DNA of 46,874 nucleotides from Ferrovum myxofaciens. Its GTDB lineage: Bacteria > Pseudomonadota > Gammaproteobacteria > Burkholderiales > Ferrovaceae. The stretch spans positions 1 to 46,874 of the forward strand of contig NZ_JPOQ01000044.1 of NCBI RefSeq assembly GCF_000735045.1. The letters are read 5' to 3'. Position 1 is the first letter of the stretch, and every line of letters begins with the position of its first letter. This document shows positions 34,803-43,672 of the stretch, piece by piece. The translations under genes were made by a program, and so were the position numbers. The notes under the pieces were generated by a model that made no database searches, was not told where the DNA came from, and was given only the letters and a program-made list of their open reading frames with translations.

Positions 34803-36903
34803 TGCCGGACACCCCCTGAGCCTGTGCCGCCTTGGCCTGTGCACGGTAACGCGCCAATGCGGCCACGCCTTCAGCCATGCGCTTTTCCCATGCATCGGCA
34901 GAATTGATGTCGGGTAGGCGGCCACGCTCGTTCTTGAACTGCAAGGCACGTTTTGCCAGCTCGCGGGCTTCGTCTTCGGGAATGCTCACCTTCTTGGCTG
35001 CAATGCTAGCCTGTACCTGGCGCAATGATTTTTCATCCATCGTTTTCGCCAGTACCGCGTAGGCGGCATCGAAAGGGTTGATGCGGTCTATCAGGTCGAT
35101 GTCCAAGTCACGCACATTGACGAATTTGCGCACCCCATCCAATAAAGCCGTACTGCCTTGCGTAGAATCGCTACCGTTGGCATCAACTTGGGCTAACGCC
35201 AGTTTGGCCTGTTGGGTAATGTTCATGGCGGCGATGGCGTGCTGACGAATGGCCTCTTGGTCGGCTTCGCTCAGGCCTGGGTAACGCTCGCGCACGATCT
35301 TGCCCATGTGTAACTGGGTCAGCTCTTCTGGCAAGGTGTTTTCCTTGTCGAACAGGCCGCGCTCCAGCACGGATTTGTCCTGTAGAAAACTCGTGACCAC
35401 CTCGTTCAAGTCTTCTTTGCAGATGCGCGTAGCCTCTGGGCTTTGCGGTGCTGTCAGGCCGTTGATTTCCACGTGGTACTGGCCAGTGCGTTCATTCACG
35501 CCCATGTTAGTGCGGCCTAGTTGATAGCCTTCGGGACCATAGTCAAAGCCTTCCTTCGGTCCGGCGTCCTTCGGGGTGAATTCATAGCGCGGAGCCAGCA
35601 CCTGTTCCATCAATAAGCTGGCGGATATGGCCTTGAGCATATCGTTTACAGCCTCGGCCACAGCGATTTGCTCGGCCGCTGGTTCGGCGATCAGGTTAGT
35701 GAAGCGCGCCCGTTCCTTGCCCACGGCATCACGGGTGGCACGGCCAATAATCTGAACGATCTCAGTCAAGCTGCTACGATAGCCAACGGTCAGTGCGTGT
35801 TCGCACCAGATCCAGTCAAAGCCTTCCTTCGCCATGCCCAGAGCGATGATGACATCGACGTGGTCGCGGTTGTCTTTATGCGCCGGGTCTTTCAGCGCAG
35901 CCAACACGCGGGAACGCCTGACTGCATCGCTGTCATCAACGAGATCGGCCAACTTCAAGATACGTCCATCCTTTGCCTTTACCAGATGGAAGCCTGTGGC
36001 CGGGTCAACCCCATACCAATCTCCCAGTGCGCTCATGATCTCATTGACTTCGCGCTCCTTGTCTTGCAAGCTTTCGCGCGAATTGACACTGGGAATGTGG
36101 ACGATAGTTTTCAACTCCGGGTTCAACACCTTGGCGATGGCATCAACATAACGACCCGTGTAGAAGAAATAGCCGATGTCCAGCGACTTGAGCCAGACAT
36201 AGCCGTTGAGTTGCTCGTAGTAGGTGTAAGTGACCGTATCGAATCTGGCTTCATCAGCCGGGGCCAACACAGCTTCACTGTCGCCACGGAAGTAGGAGCC
36301 GGTCATGGCTACCATATGCACCTTGTCGCGGGCGATAAACGCGCCCAACTGACTACCCAGCTTGTTATCCGGGCTACTGGAGACATGATGGAACTCGTCA
36401 ATAGCGATCAGGCAGTTGTCGAACGCTTCGATGCCCAACTCTTCCACTGCAAAGCGAAAGGTGGCGTGGGTGCAGACCAGCACCTTGTCGGTACTTGTTA
36501 AAAATTTGCGCACTGCGTCCACCTTGGATTTGGCCACGCGTGGCTCGTCCACGCCAGGGGCATTGCACAGGTTCCACTGCGGGGCTACCTGCCAATCCCA
36601 ATAGAAACCATACTGACTCAGAGGTTCACCGGCAAAACTACCACCAATGGAACGCTCCGGCACCACGATAATGGCCTGCCGCAAACCCTGATTATTGAGC
36701 TTGTCCAGCGCGATGAACATCAATGCGCGGGATTTGCCCGATGCAGGTGGCGATTTGATCAGCAAATACTGTTCGCCGCGCTTGGCGTAAGCGCGTTCCT
36801 GCATGGCGCGCATCCCAAGTTCGTTGGCCTTGCTGGATGCACCGGTGCGTGCCGTAGTGATGGACACCGAAGGCACGGTATAGACGTTGGTAGGGTTCAT
36901 CAT
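34795..36903 (-). CDS. SF2 DEAD/DEAH-type helicase / translocase
   Basis: This 702-residue ATPase has Walker A SPPASGKS (51-58), motif II AIDEFHH (167-173), motif III TGSYFRG, and motif VI QIIGRATRD (384-392) preceded by GMAKEGFDW. The C-terminal 300 residues are helical and unassigned. It resembles restriction-type helicases rather than RecQ/UvrD forms. It overlaps the DUF1016 nuclease gene by four bases upstream and the GIY-YIG gene downstream. In the operon it would supply ATP-driven translocation to the nuclease subunits. Confidence 0.88.
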   Translation of the reverse strand: MMNPTNVYTVPSVSITTARTGASSKANELGMRAMQERAYAKRGEQYLLIKSPPASGKSRALMFIALDKLNNQGLRQAIIVVPERSIGGSFAGEPLSQYGFYWDWQVAPQWNLCNAPGVDEPRVAKSKVDAVRKFLTSTDKVLVCTHATFRFAVEELGIEAFDNCLIAIDEFHHVSSSPDNKLGSQLGAFIARDKVHMVAMTGSYFRGDSEAVLAPADEARFDTVTYTYYEQLNGYVWLKSLDIGYFFYTGRYVDAIAKVLNPELKTIVHIPSVNSRESLQDKEREVNEIMSALGDWYGVDPATGFHLVKAKDGRILKLADLVDDSDAVRRSRVLAALKDPAHKDNRDHVDVIIALGMAKEGFDWIWCEHALTVGYRSSLTEIVQIIGRATRDAVGKERARFTNLIAEPAAEQIAVAEAVNDMLKAISASLLMEQVLAPRYEFTPKDAGPKEGFDYGPEGYQLGRTNMGVNERTGQYHVEINGLTAPQSPEATRICKEDLNEVVTSFLQDKSVLERGLFDKENTLPEELTQLHMGKIVRERYPGLSEADQEAIRQHAIAAMNITQQAKLALAQVDANGSDSTQGSTALLDGVRKFVNVRDLDIDLIDRINPFDAAYAVLAKTMDEKSLRQVQASIAAKKVSIPEDEARELAKRALQFKNERGRLPDINSADAWEKRMAEGVAALARYRAQAKAAQAQGVSGNG

Positions 36904-37961
36904 TCTGGATCGTTCTCCGTGAATGCGCTGCTGTCCGCCAGTTCGCGCTCAATCTGTTCGATGCTGGGCAGGCTGGTTTGTAGTTCGGCAGGCAGGGATT
37001 CGAGCAACTTATATTCGGCAATCCCCATGGGCTGGGTCTTATCGCCCAAGGCATATTCGGCCACGATCTTGTTTTTGCTCTTGCAGAGCAATAGCCCAAT
37101 GGTTGGGTTGTCCTGCTCGCTTTTTACCTGACGATCCACGGAAGTCAGGTAAAAACCCAACTGGCCCAAGTGTTCGGGTTTGAACTTGCCTCCCTTGAGT
37201 TCAATGACCACATAGCAGCGCAATTTCAGGTGATAGAACAGCAGATCGATGAAAAACTCGTCACCGCCCACATCCAGCAGCACCTGCCGCCCGACGAACG
37301 CAAAGCCCGCGCCCAACTCCAGCAGGAACTCGGTGACATGCTTCACTAAGGCGTTTTCGATCTCGCGCTCCTGCGCCTCGTTGGTCAGACCCAGAAAGTC
37401 GAAACGATATGGGTCTTTCACCGACTCTCGGGCTAGATCAGATTGCGGTTTAGGCAAACTGGCCGAGAAGTTGGTAACCGCCTTTCCACTACGCTCCAGC
37501 AGGCGGGTTTCGATCTGCATCCCCAGGATATTGCGCGACCAGTTGTGCTCAAGGGTCCTTGCGATGTACCAGCGGCGTTCTGCCTCTGTGTTTAACCTGT
37601 CCAGCAGGACCAAATTGTGGCCCCATGGCAATTGTGCAACAGCCTGTTGCACAAATTCGGCATCAGTCCACGCTTCGGCAAATGCCCGCATGTACTTAAG
37701 ATTGCGCGGCGAAAATCCTTTCATTTCGGGAAAAGCAGCGCGCAAATCATGCGCCAGACGCTCGGTCACCTTTGCCCCCCATCCCTGTGCAGCCTGCCGC
37801 GCCAGAATATCGCACCCGATGTGCCAGTACAACAGTACCAGTTCACGGTTGACCGCCAGCGTGGCACTCTGCTGAGCGGTGTGGATGCGGGTTTTTAGGT
37901 CAACCAACCAATCGGCATAGCCCTCGGGGGGTTGGTTCAGACTGATGGGACTATCACTCAT
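36900..37961 (-). CDS. YhcG/DUF1016 PD-(D/E)XK nuclease
   Basis: The 353-residue protein has an N-terminal DUF1016 domain (VNRELVLLYWHIGCDI, WGAKVTERLAHDLRAAFP, FSPRNLKYMRAFAEAW) and a C-terminal PD-(D/E)XK core with FFIDLLFYHLKLRCYVVIEL, placing Asp239, Glu254 and Lys256 at the active site. YhcG proteins frequently sit inside restriction-modification and defence operons. Start ATG 37961 has only a weak purine-rich site. The end is coupled to the helicase (ATGA). A 69-base gap separates it from the upstream gene. Confidence 0.9.
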   Translation of the reverse strand: MSDSPISLNQPPEGYADWLVDLKTRIHTAQQSATLAVNRELVLLYWHIGCDILARQAAQGWGAKVTERLAHDLRAAFPEMKGFSPRNLKYMRAFAEAWTDAEFVQQAVAQLPWGHNLVLLDRLNTEAERRWYIARTLEHNWSRNILGMQIETRLLERSGKAVTNFSASLPKPQSDLARESVKDPYRFDFLGLTNEAQEREIENALVKHVTEFLLELGAGFAFVGRQVLLDVGGDEFFIDLLFYHLKLRCYVVIELKGGKFKPEHLGQLGFYLTSVDRQVKSEQDNPTIGLLLCKSKNKIVAEYALGDKTQPMGIAEYKLLESLPAELQTSLPSIEQIERELADSSAFTENDPE

Positions 37962-38030
37962 GATCTACGCTCTCTTGGTGAAAATCACCAACGACATGGT
38001 GACTTCGTTAATTATTGTCTGGGTCACGCC

Positions 38031-38786
38031 TCAGCCCAAATCTTTTTGGAACTCTTTCTCAAACCACTTCGGAGTATTCAACTCTTCGGATAAAAAGATT
38101 TCTTTCGGAACATCTTTCCAGAAATCCAAAATTGCTTCAGAAAACTGATCCAGATGCGCATCCGTTACCTTCATGTCGGTATGGTCCAAATAATGAAATA
38201 AGAACTGACAATCACCATCTCCGCCAAGCGGATTAGAGATGAACTCCGGAAACGATTCTTTCAGTTCATCGAATGATCGACCATTGCCGTGTTTGAATAC
38301 ATTGACCACAAGACGCATTGCGTCCAGCCGCTCATAGGAAGGAAGCGACTTCACATTGAAGCCAAACGCCACAAGAAGCCTCATAATCTCTGGGACCTCA
38401 GCTTTCCAGATAGACCTAGCTGCATTTTCTCCATGATGCCAGTGATGCATCTCTCGCACGATCCAATCCCTAAGTTTTTTGTCCCACTGGTGGAACATTC
38501 CAGCAATCACACTCAGGCGAGTAGTCTCATGCATGTCACTCAACAGCTGATAGAATTCGATAACCTTATCATGCGCTGTCTCGTAGAATTCCGAGCCATC
38601 ATGAATATTGGGGTTAAAACGAACCGACATCTTGGCCAAATGTTCTTCGGCGGCTCTGTCGGCTTCAGCGCCTATGTTTTCAAACTGGGACAACAGGCGT
38701 TTGCGTGCTTGCTCAATATAAAATCGATGTTCCGCTATCAGATTTTTGCGAAAAGGCTCCCACATCTGAAATCCCAAAACTCTCAC
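38031..38786 (-). CDS. Uncharacterised protein of the restriction-like operon
   Basis: This 251-residue, largely helical protein belongs to no family I recognise. It is rich in aromatic and His residues (WDKKLRDWIVREMHHWHH) and contains FKHGNGRSFDEL, a pattern seen in RiboL-PSP/HEPN-like or apea-type proteins (Rx4-6H-like spacing is not clearly met). Its GTG start overlaps the methyltransferase stop by four bases (GTGA), so it is translationally coupled; ATG 38765 is an alternative. Position between methyltransferase and nuclease suggests an accessory or toxic effector role, which is inference. Confidence 0.65.
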   Translation of the reverse strand: MRVLGFQMWEPFRKNLIAEHRFYIEQARKRLLSQFENIGAEADRAAEEHLAKMSVRFNPNIHDGSEFYETAHDKVIEFYQLLSDMHETTRLSVIAGMFHQWDKKLRDWIVREMHHWHHGENAARSIWKAEVPEIMRLLVAFGFNVKSLPSYERLDAMRLVVNVFKHGNGRSFDELKESFPEFISNPLGGDGDCQFLFHYLDHTDMKVTDAHLDQFSEAILDFWKDVPKEIFLSEELNTPKWFEKEFQKDLG

Positions 38787-41569
38787 TTCGTTTTTCTCTG
38801 TTTTGCTTCCGGCGCAGCCTTAACTGCCGCCGTCATCTTGGTATACAGATCAAACAGTTTTTCCAGCCGCTCGGTGTCGTTCTTGAAACGGCGACCAATG
38901 TAGATGCACTCCAGCACTTCGTCGTTGCGCTCGTGGGCGTGGCGCAGGTTGTCCGGCATGTTGTCCGGGTCGTACAGGTCGGCGATGGTGGCGGGGAAAT
39001 GCGCCTCGCGCGCCAGCAGGATGTTCTCGGCGCAGGTGGTCAGGTCAGCCTTGTTTTGCTCGGTAAGCAGCGGCACGGGAAAGGTGTTCCAGCCTATAGT
39101 GCTTGCGTAGGAAAAGTCTGTCCTTAATCGAACGCAAACTGTCCCAATCCAAACCCAGTGCAAACGTGATGCAATAAGCACCATATTCCAAAGTGGGCCG
39201 TCATAAATTGCATAATTTTTATCGCCGATAACCGTATTTCGATCTGCTAATCCAACAGGCAGGTAGGGCCTGTTTTCAGAACTTACGCGCGGCACAACGA
39301 TGGTTTGAACTTGGCCTATGTTCATCTCGCGCATTTGATGAGGCTTAGCAGCTAACGCATTTGTTCCAGCATCCGTTGATGCTAAACGCATCTGGCGAAC
39401 ACCGTTTATGCGCTCTGCAATTGTTGGAATACGCAATGCTTCTTCGAGGTCGCTATCTTCGATCCATAAACAATAGCGTTCTATGCCACGAATAAATTCA
39501 GCAGAACCATAAAATCGTTTTACGAATTTATTTCTTTGGTATTGATTTAATCCCAGCTTATCAAGATCACATGAATCGATTAATAGATTACCGCCATCGT
39601 ACGGAACGTTTCCTAACGTCATTGTGGATATACAAGATATTGGCTGCCTCGATTTAACAACTTCGATATTTTGACCGGCAAGCAGATATGCGTTTATATT
39701 TTCGCAATCTCTAACAGAAATCTGACCATCTGTTCCTTCTTGGAAAATCTTCTTATTTTTTATCGATTGATCTGCCAGCCCGATAACTACAACCGTGACA
39801 CCAGCATTATGACTGGCCAAATTAGACCATTTGAAGCTTGTGTAAGCAAAACGGATGGCTCTTCCGGCAGCAAATATTAACGGCCATAAAATTGAAACCT
39901 GCTGCCCTTGACAGATGCTATTTGTCGAAACAAAAGCACTAGCGGATTCTGTTTTTTTGGCGTAATCATTGGCCTTTATGAACCAGCCTGATACATAGTC
40001 GAGTGACTTCCATTGACTACAGCGATGGCCAAAGATGCTATGCAAATCGTCTCTTTGTTCTTCATTTTGCTTCTTGTCCCCAATATATGGCGGATTGCCG
40101 CAAATGAACGTCTCGCCACCTTCATTCGCGAAGTCGATTTCCGTCTGATCAAGTGGTGTGCTGAATAAATCATCGGCAAGAAATCTCACGCCCGTACCCG
40201 TGGGCGGGCAGATGCTCAACCAATCTAGCCGCAGCGCATTACCGCAGACGATCCAGTTCTGCGCATTCAGCGGCAAGAACTCCGCCAGTGCATCCTTTTG
40301 CCCGCGATACAGCACATCGCACTGGAATTCGGCAATGATAAGTGCTAAGCGGGCAATCTCCGCCGGAAAGTCGCGCAGTTCGATGCCCCGGAAATTAGTC
40401 AACGGAATCTCGCTGCCCAGATGCGATTCTCTTCGGCGGAGGTTGATTTCTGCCTCGATCTCGCGCATTTGCTTGTAGGCGATGACCAGGAAGTTGCCCG
40501 AACCGCAGGCCGGGTCGAACACGCGGATGCGCGCCATGCGGCGGCGCAGGTTTAGCAGCTTGCGCTCGTTATCAGCCGCCTCAGTCAACTGCGCGCGCAG
40601 CTCTTCCAAAAACAATGGGTTCAACACTTTCAAGATGTTGGGCACGCTGGTGTAATGCATGCCCAATGCGCCGCGTTCTTCGTCATCGGCCACGGCCTGG
40701 ATCATGCTGCCGAAGATGTCCGGGTTGATCTGTTTCCAGTTCAAGCCGCCAGTGTGCAGCAGATATGTGCGTGCCATGCGCGTAAAGCGCGGCACATCGG
40801 TACTGCCGGAGAATAGGCCGCCATTGACATAGGGGAAGCCATTGGCCCAGTTTGGCAACCGAGGCTGGGCATTGGCGCGCTCGGCAACCTTAATGTTCAT
40901 GGCGCGGAAAATGGCTTGTAACACTTCATGGGTGTTGGAGCCATCGCGTTCGCTCATCTGCTCAATGGTGTGAGTAAACAGCCCTTCGCCACTGAAGATG
41001 TCGGTGTCCTCGGCAAAAAAGCAGAACACCAGCCGGGCCATGAAGTGGTTCATGTCGGCGCGGCGGAAGTCCTGTGCCCAGTCGGGGTTTTCGCGCAACA
41101 ATTCGACGTACAACTTATTCAGGCGCCCGGTGGCGCGCACGTCGACGGGGTTGTCTTTGATCTCCTTGATGGTGGAGATACCGGCCAGCGGCAGAAAGAA
41201 GCCAAAATGGTTGGGGAAGTCCGGGAAGGCGCAGGCAATGGTTTCGCCACCAGCCAGATCTTCGGCCTCAAGGGTCTGCCCGTCGGTGGCGAGGATGAAC
41301 TTGGACTTGGCTTTCGTAGTGGCTGGGCTGGCACGCAACGCTTTGAGACAAACACCCACTGTGCCTTCATCGCACACGGCGATATGGATATTGTTGCGCT
41401 GGAGTACGCCGCCAGGCACATCCGAGGCATTGTTGTTGCCAGTACGCAGGCGCTTGAGTGCCGTGTCCTTATTGCCGAAAGCGGCTAGGAATGCGAACGG
41501 GAACTCAGCCGCATCAAAGGGCTGAAAGGCCAGATCCGATATTGCTTCTTCGATTTCTACTGCATTCAT
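38783..41569 (-). CDS. MmeI-like class I adenine DNA methyltransferase
   Basis: The 928-residue protein is built like the type IIG/MmeI group. After an N-terminal region come a helical connector with FCFFAEDTDIF (about 182-192) and GMHYTS (303-308), motif I FDPACGSGNF (351-360), motif IV NPPY (492-495), and a C-terminal target-recognition region. It should make N6-methyladenine. An N-terminal PD-(D/E)XK active site as in MmeI is not evident; SKFILATDGQTLEAEDLA is the nearest segment. Cleavage is therefore probably done by separate operon nucleases. It overlaps the serine recombinase upstream and the unknown gene downstream by four bases each. Confidence 0.9.
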   Translation of the reverse strand: MNAVEIEEAISDLAFQPFDAAEFPFAFLAAFGNKDTALKRLRTGNNNASDVPGGVLQRNNIHIAVCDEGTVGVCLKALRASPATTKAKSKFILATDGQTLEAEDLAGGETIACAFPDFPNHFGFFLPLAGISTIKEIKDNPVDVRATGRLNKLYVELLRENPDWAQDFRRADMNHFMARLVFCFFAEDTDIFSGEGLFTHTIEQMSERDGSNTHEVLQAIFRAMNIKVAERANAQPRLPNWANGFPYVNGGLFSGSTDVPRFTRMARTYLLHTGGLNWKQINPDIFGSMIQAVADDEERGALGMHYTSVPNILKVLNPLFLEELRAQLTEAADNERKLLNLRRRMARIRVFDPACGSGNFLVIAYKQMREIEAEINLRRRESHLGSEIPLTNFRGIELRDFPAEIARLALIIAEFQCDVLYRGQKDALAEFLPLNAQNWIVCGNALRLDWLSICPPTGTGVRFLADDLFSTPLDQTEIDFANEGGETFICGNPPYIGDKKQNEEQRDDLHSIFGHRCSQWKSLDYVSGWFIKANDYAKKTESASAFVSTNSICQGQQVSILWPLIFAAGRAIRFAYTSFKWSNLASHNAGVTVVVIGLADQSIKNKKIFQEGTDGQISVRDCENINAYLLAGQNIEVVKSRQPISCISTMTLGNVPYDGGNLLIDSCDLDKLGLNQYQRNKFVKRFYGSAEFIRGIERYCLWIEDSDLEEALRIPTIAERINGVRQMRLASTDAGTNALAAKPHQMREMNIGQVQTIVVPRVSSENRPYLPVGLADRNTVIGDKNYAIYDGPLWNMVLIASRLHWVWIGTVCVRLRTDFSYASTIGWNTFPVPLLTEQNKADLTTCAENILLAREAHFPATIADLYDPDNMPDNLRHAHERNDEVLECIYIGRRFKNDTERLEKLFDLYTKMTAAVKAAPEAKQRKTK

Positions 41570-42189
41570 GGAGCATCTTGCCTGTGTGACTTCATCCCGC
41601 TTGCGTCCTGCTGAGACTCACCAGCCGAAACGCCAATACGGGGAGCCACCTTATAAATGGTTGTTCGTGAGACTTTGTAGCGTTCCGCGATCTGGCCAAC
41701 AGGGATGGTCGGATCAGACATTAGACGCTTGATCTCCCTGATCTGTCGCGCATCCAGCTTCGGTTTGCGTCCACCGGAACGACCTCGCGCACGTGCGGCG
41801 GCCAAGCCGGCACGAGTGCGTTCCCGAATCAGGTTGCGCTCGAACTCTGCCAGCGCTGCAAACACATGGAAAATCAACTTCCCGGCCGCACTGGAGGTCT
41901 CGATCTTCTCGGTGATGCTCTCGAAGCCAATCCCCTTCTCATCCAACCCGGCGATGATGTGCACAAGGTCCGGCAAACTACGCCCTAGCCTATCCAACCG
42001 CCACACCACGAGGGTGTCGCCCGCTCGCAGCGCCTTCAGACAATGACCAAGCTCCTGCCGAGCCGCTGTCTTGCCGCTCGCCGCCTCTTCGTAAACGGAC
42101 TCAACCCCCGACAAGCGCAAAGCATCGCGCTGTAAGTCCAGGTTCTGGTCATCGGTCGAAACACGGGCATAGCCGATTCGTTGATTCAT
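41566..42189 (-). CDS. Serine recombinase (resolvase/invertase family)
   Basis: This 207-residue recombinase has the catalytic Ser in IGYARVSTDDQN (Ser11), conserved WRLDRLGRSLPDLV with the active-site arginines, the E-helix region EFERNLIRERTRAGLAAARARG, and a C-terminal HTH (PVGQIAERYKVSRTTIYKV). It is of the Tn3-resolvase / Hin-invertase size. Its stop overlaps the methyltransferase start (ATGA), an unusual coupling. It may be a transposon remnant that supplied a promoter, or may invert or excise DNA that controls the operon. An inverted repeat at 42273-42304 lies upstream. Confidence 0.92.
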   Translation of the reverse strand: MNQRIGYARVSTDDQNLDLQRDALRLSGVESVYEEAASGKTAARQELGHCLKALRAGDTLVVWRLDRLGRSLPDLVHIIAGLDEKGIGFESITEKIETSSAAGKLIFHVFAALAEFERNLIRERTRAGLAAARARGRSGGRKPKLDARQIREIKRLMSDPTIPVGQIAERYKVSRTTIYKVAPRIGVSAGESQQDASGMKSHRQDAP

Positions 42190-42272
42190 GAACAGTTACC
42201 GGACGTTGAAAAATTAACGAGAATTTTAACAGACTGACGCGCTTTTGGCAGCCATTGAGCGCGCACAAGGCG

Positions 42273-42304
42273 CGTGTCCAGTAAACGACCGTTTTTTGGA
42301 CACG
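42273..42304. repeat. Inverted repeat upstream of the serine recombinase
   Basis: CGTGTCCA (42273-42280) and TGGACACG (42297-42304) form a perfect 8-bp dyad with a 16-base centre. It could be a recombinase crossover or binding site, a transposon end, or a terminator for trbI, though no T-run follows on the minus strand. Confidence 0.5.
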
Positions 42305-42319
42305 AGAATTCCACACTAT

Positions 42320-43663
42320 TCACTCATAACTCGGCATGATCATCGTTTTGTTCACGAGGACATTGAAGGCATAGCCAGGCCGGATCTGTAGAGTGGGTTG
42401 GATGCTCAGATTCTGGTTCATCAGATTAGTCCCCACAATGTTCAATTCCTGGGCCATGGCTCCCGCTGCCTGCTGACCCACGGTCGGTGCCATCAGAATG
42501 CTCGAATTTTGTGGTTGGGACAGTTGGGCTCCAACCCCAAGTATACTGAGCAAAAAAGCGCTACCGAATATTCTGAGGAAGTGGTTATCCACCAGGTCAT
42601 TAAATCCTGCCTGCCCCTCTCCATCAGTGCCTGACATTCCACGCAGGTCAATGGTGGATCCATTCGGAAAAATCAACTGTGACCAGGCCACCAGTACCCG
42701 CTTTTGTCCATACTGGACACCGCTACTGTATTGACCGACAAGGTGAGCCCCCTGCGGGATGAGGACGATGTCAGGGTTCAGACTGTCGTAGACGGTTTGG
42801 CGAACCTGAGCGGAGATTGTCCCCGGCAAATCGCTGTCAATACCGGTGAGCATAATCGCTGGGATGACTGACCCCGCAAAGATTTCGTGCTGGCCAGCCG
42901 CCGCGTGTACGGTATCCGCCAGATACCCGGTCTGCTCTTTCGACTGGTCCTTCATGAAAGCCTTGTTTTCCCCTTGGGGGCTATTCGCGCCAGTTTCCTG
43001 AGCCCCAGCCTTGGCTATCGCCATGTCCTGCAACTTGTTCAGCCCATCGGAAACACTCAGGAAGCCGGGCTGTTGCCCCGCAGCTGGGACTCCCGCAGCA
43101 CTCCCTTCGTTCCCGCGCATATTGTCGTTGCTGGCCACCGGTTTGGCTTCCTGCGCCTTTTGGGCGACCATGTCTGCGTCTTCCAGAGATTTGAAATACC
43201 GCTCCTGCTTCCATTTCCGGTACTTTTCAGTTTCGGTCAGTTCTTTCCGGTTTCTATTACCCAACCCCCGATCGGAGGGACCCTTCCCGAGCCCAGTGGC
43301 AATGTGATCTGGTCCGGGACTGGGGACTGCTGTTGCCGAACCGCTTCCATCGACAGTCTGAATGCCAGACTCGGCGGCTTGTTTTCGTGATCCATTATGC
43401 ATAAATGTTGTGATTGCCGGTTTCGTCTGACCTGCATCAGACGCTTGCAAGGTGTCTGCCTGTTCTGATTTTGATCCTTTATTTCCCGCAGTCATGATCC
43501 CGAAAACAATTGCTCCGGTAATTGCGGCCGCAGCCCCGACCGCAACCTTTTTCAGTGATTTACTCAGTCCCTTGCTGGCCGGTCTCGGCTCTGTGCGAGT
43601 CGTCATCTTCTGTTTGGCGACATCCTCTTTCAGAAGTTTTTCGTCGAATTGTTCGTTCCCCAT
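42320..43663 (-). CDS. trbI: TrbI/VirB10-like T4SS core protein (module 2)
   Basis: This 447-residue protein has a basic cytoplasmic tail, one membrane helix (VAVGAAAAITGAIVFGIMTA, about 41-60), a long Gln/Gly/Ser-rich linker and the C-terminal VirB10 barrel. The barrel contains VIPAIMLTGIDSDLPGTISA, LIPQGAHLVGQY and LVDNHFLRIFGSAFLLSILG. The barrel is clearly homologous to the one at 12144-13526, but the linkers and N-termini differ, so this is not a recent copy. AAGGGG precedes ATG 43663. It is the third gene of trbF-trbG-trbI; no trbE, trbB or pilin genes accompany it. Confidence 0.9.
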   Translation of the reverse strand: MGNEQFDEKLLKEDVAKQKMTTRTEPRPASKGLSKSLKKVAVGAAAAITGAIVFGIMTAGNKGSKSEQADTLQASDAGQTKPAITTFMHNGSRKQAAESGIQTVDGSGSATAVPSPGPDHIATGLGKGPSDRGLGNRNRKELTETEKYRKWKQERYFKSLEDADMVAQKAQEAKPVASNDNMRGNEGSAAGVPAAGQQPGFLSVSDGLNKLQDMAIAKAGAQETGANSPQGENKAFMKDQSKEQTGYLADTVHAAAGQHEIFAGSVIPAIMLTGIDSDLPGTISAQVRQTVYDSLNPDIVLIPQGAHLVGQYSSGVQYGQKRVLVAWSQLIFPNGSTIDLRGMSGTDGEGQAGFNDLVDNHFLRIFGSAFLLSILGVGAQLSQPQNSSILMAPTVGQQAAGAMAQELNIVGTNLMNQNLSIQPTLQIRPGYAFNVLVNKTMIMPSYE

Positions 43664-43672
43664 GATCGCCCC

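Noticed and set aside
35668-36501. 277-codon plus-strand frame opposite the helicase
   Set aside because: Shadow of the helicase gene; helicase motifs I, II, III and VI are on the minus strand.
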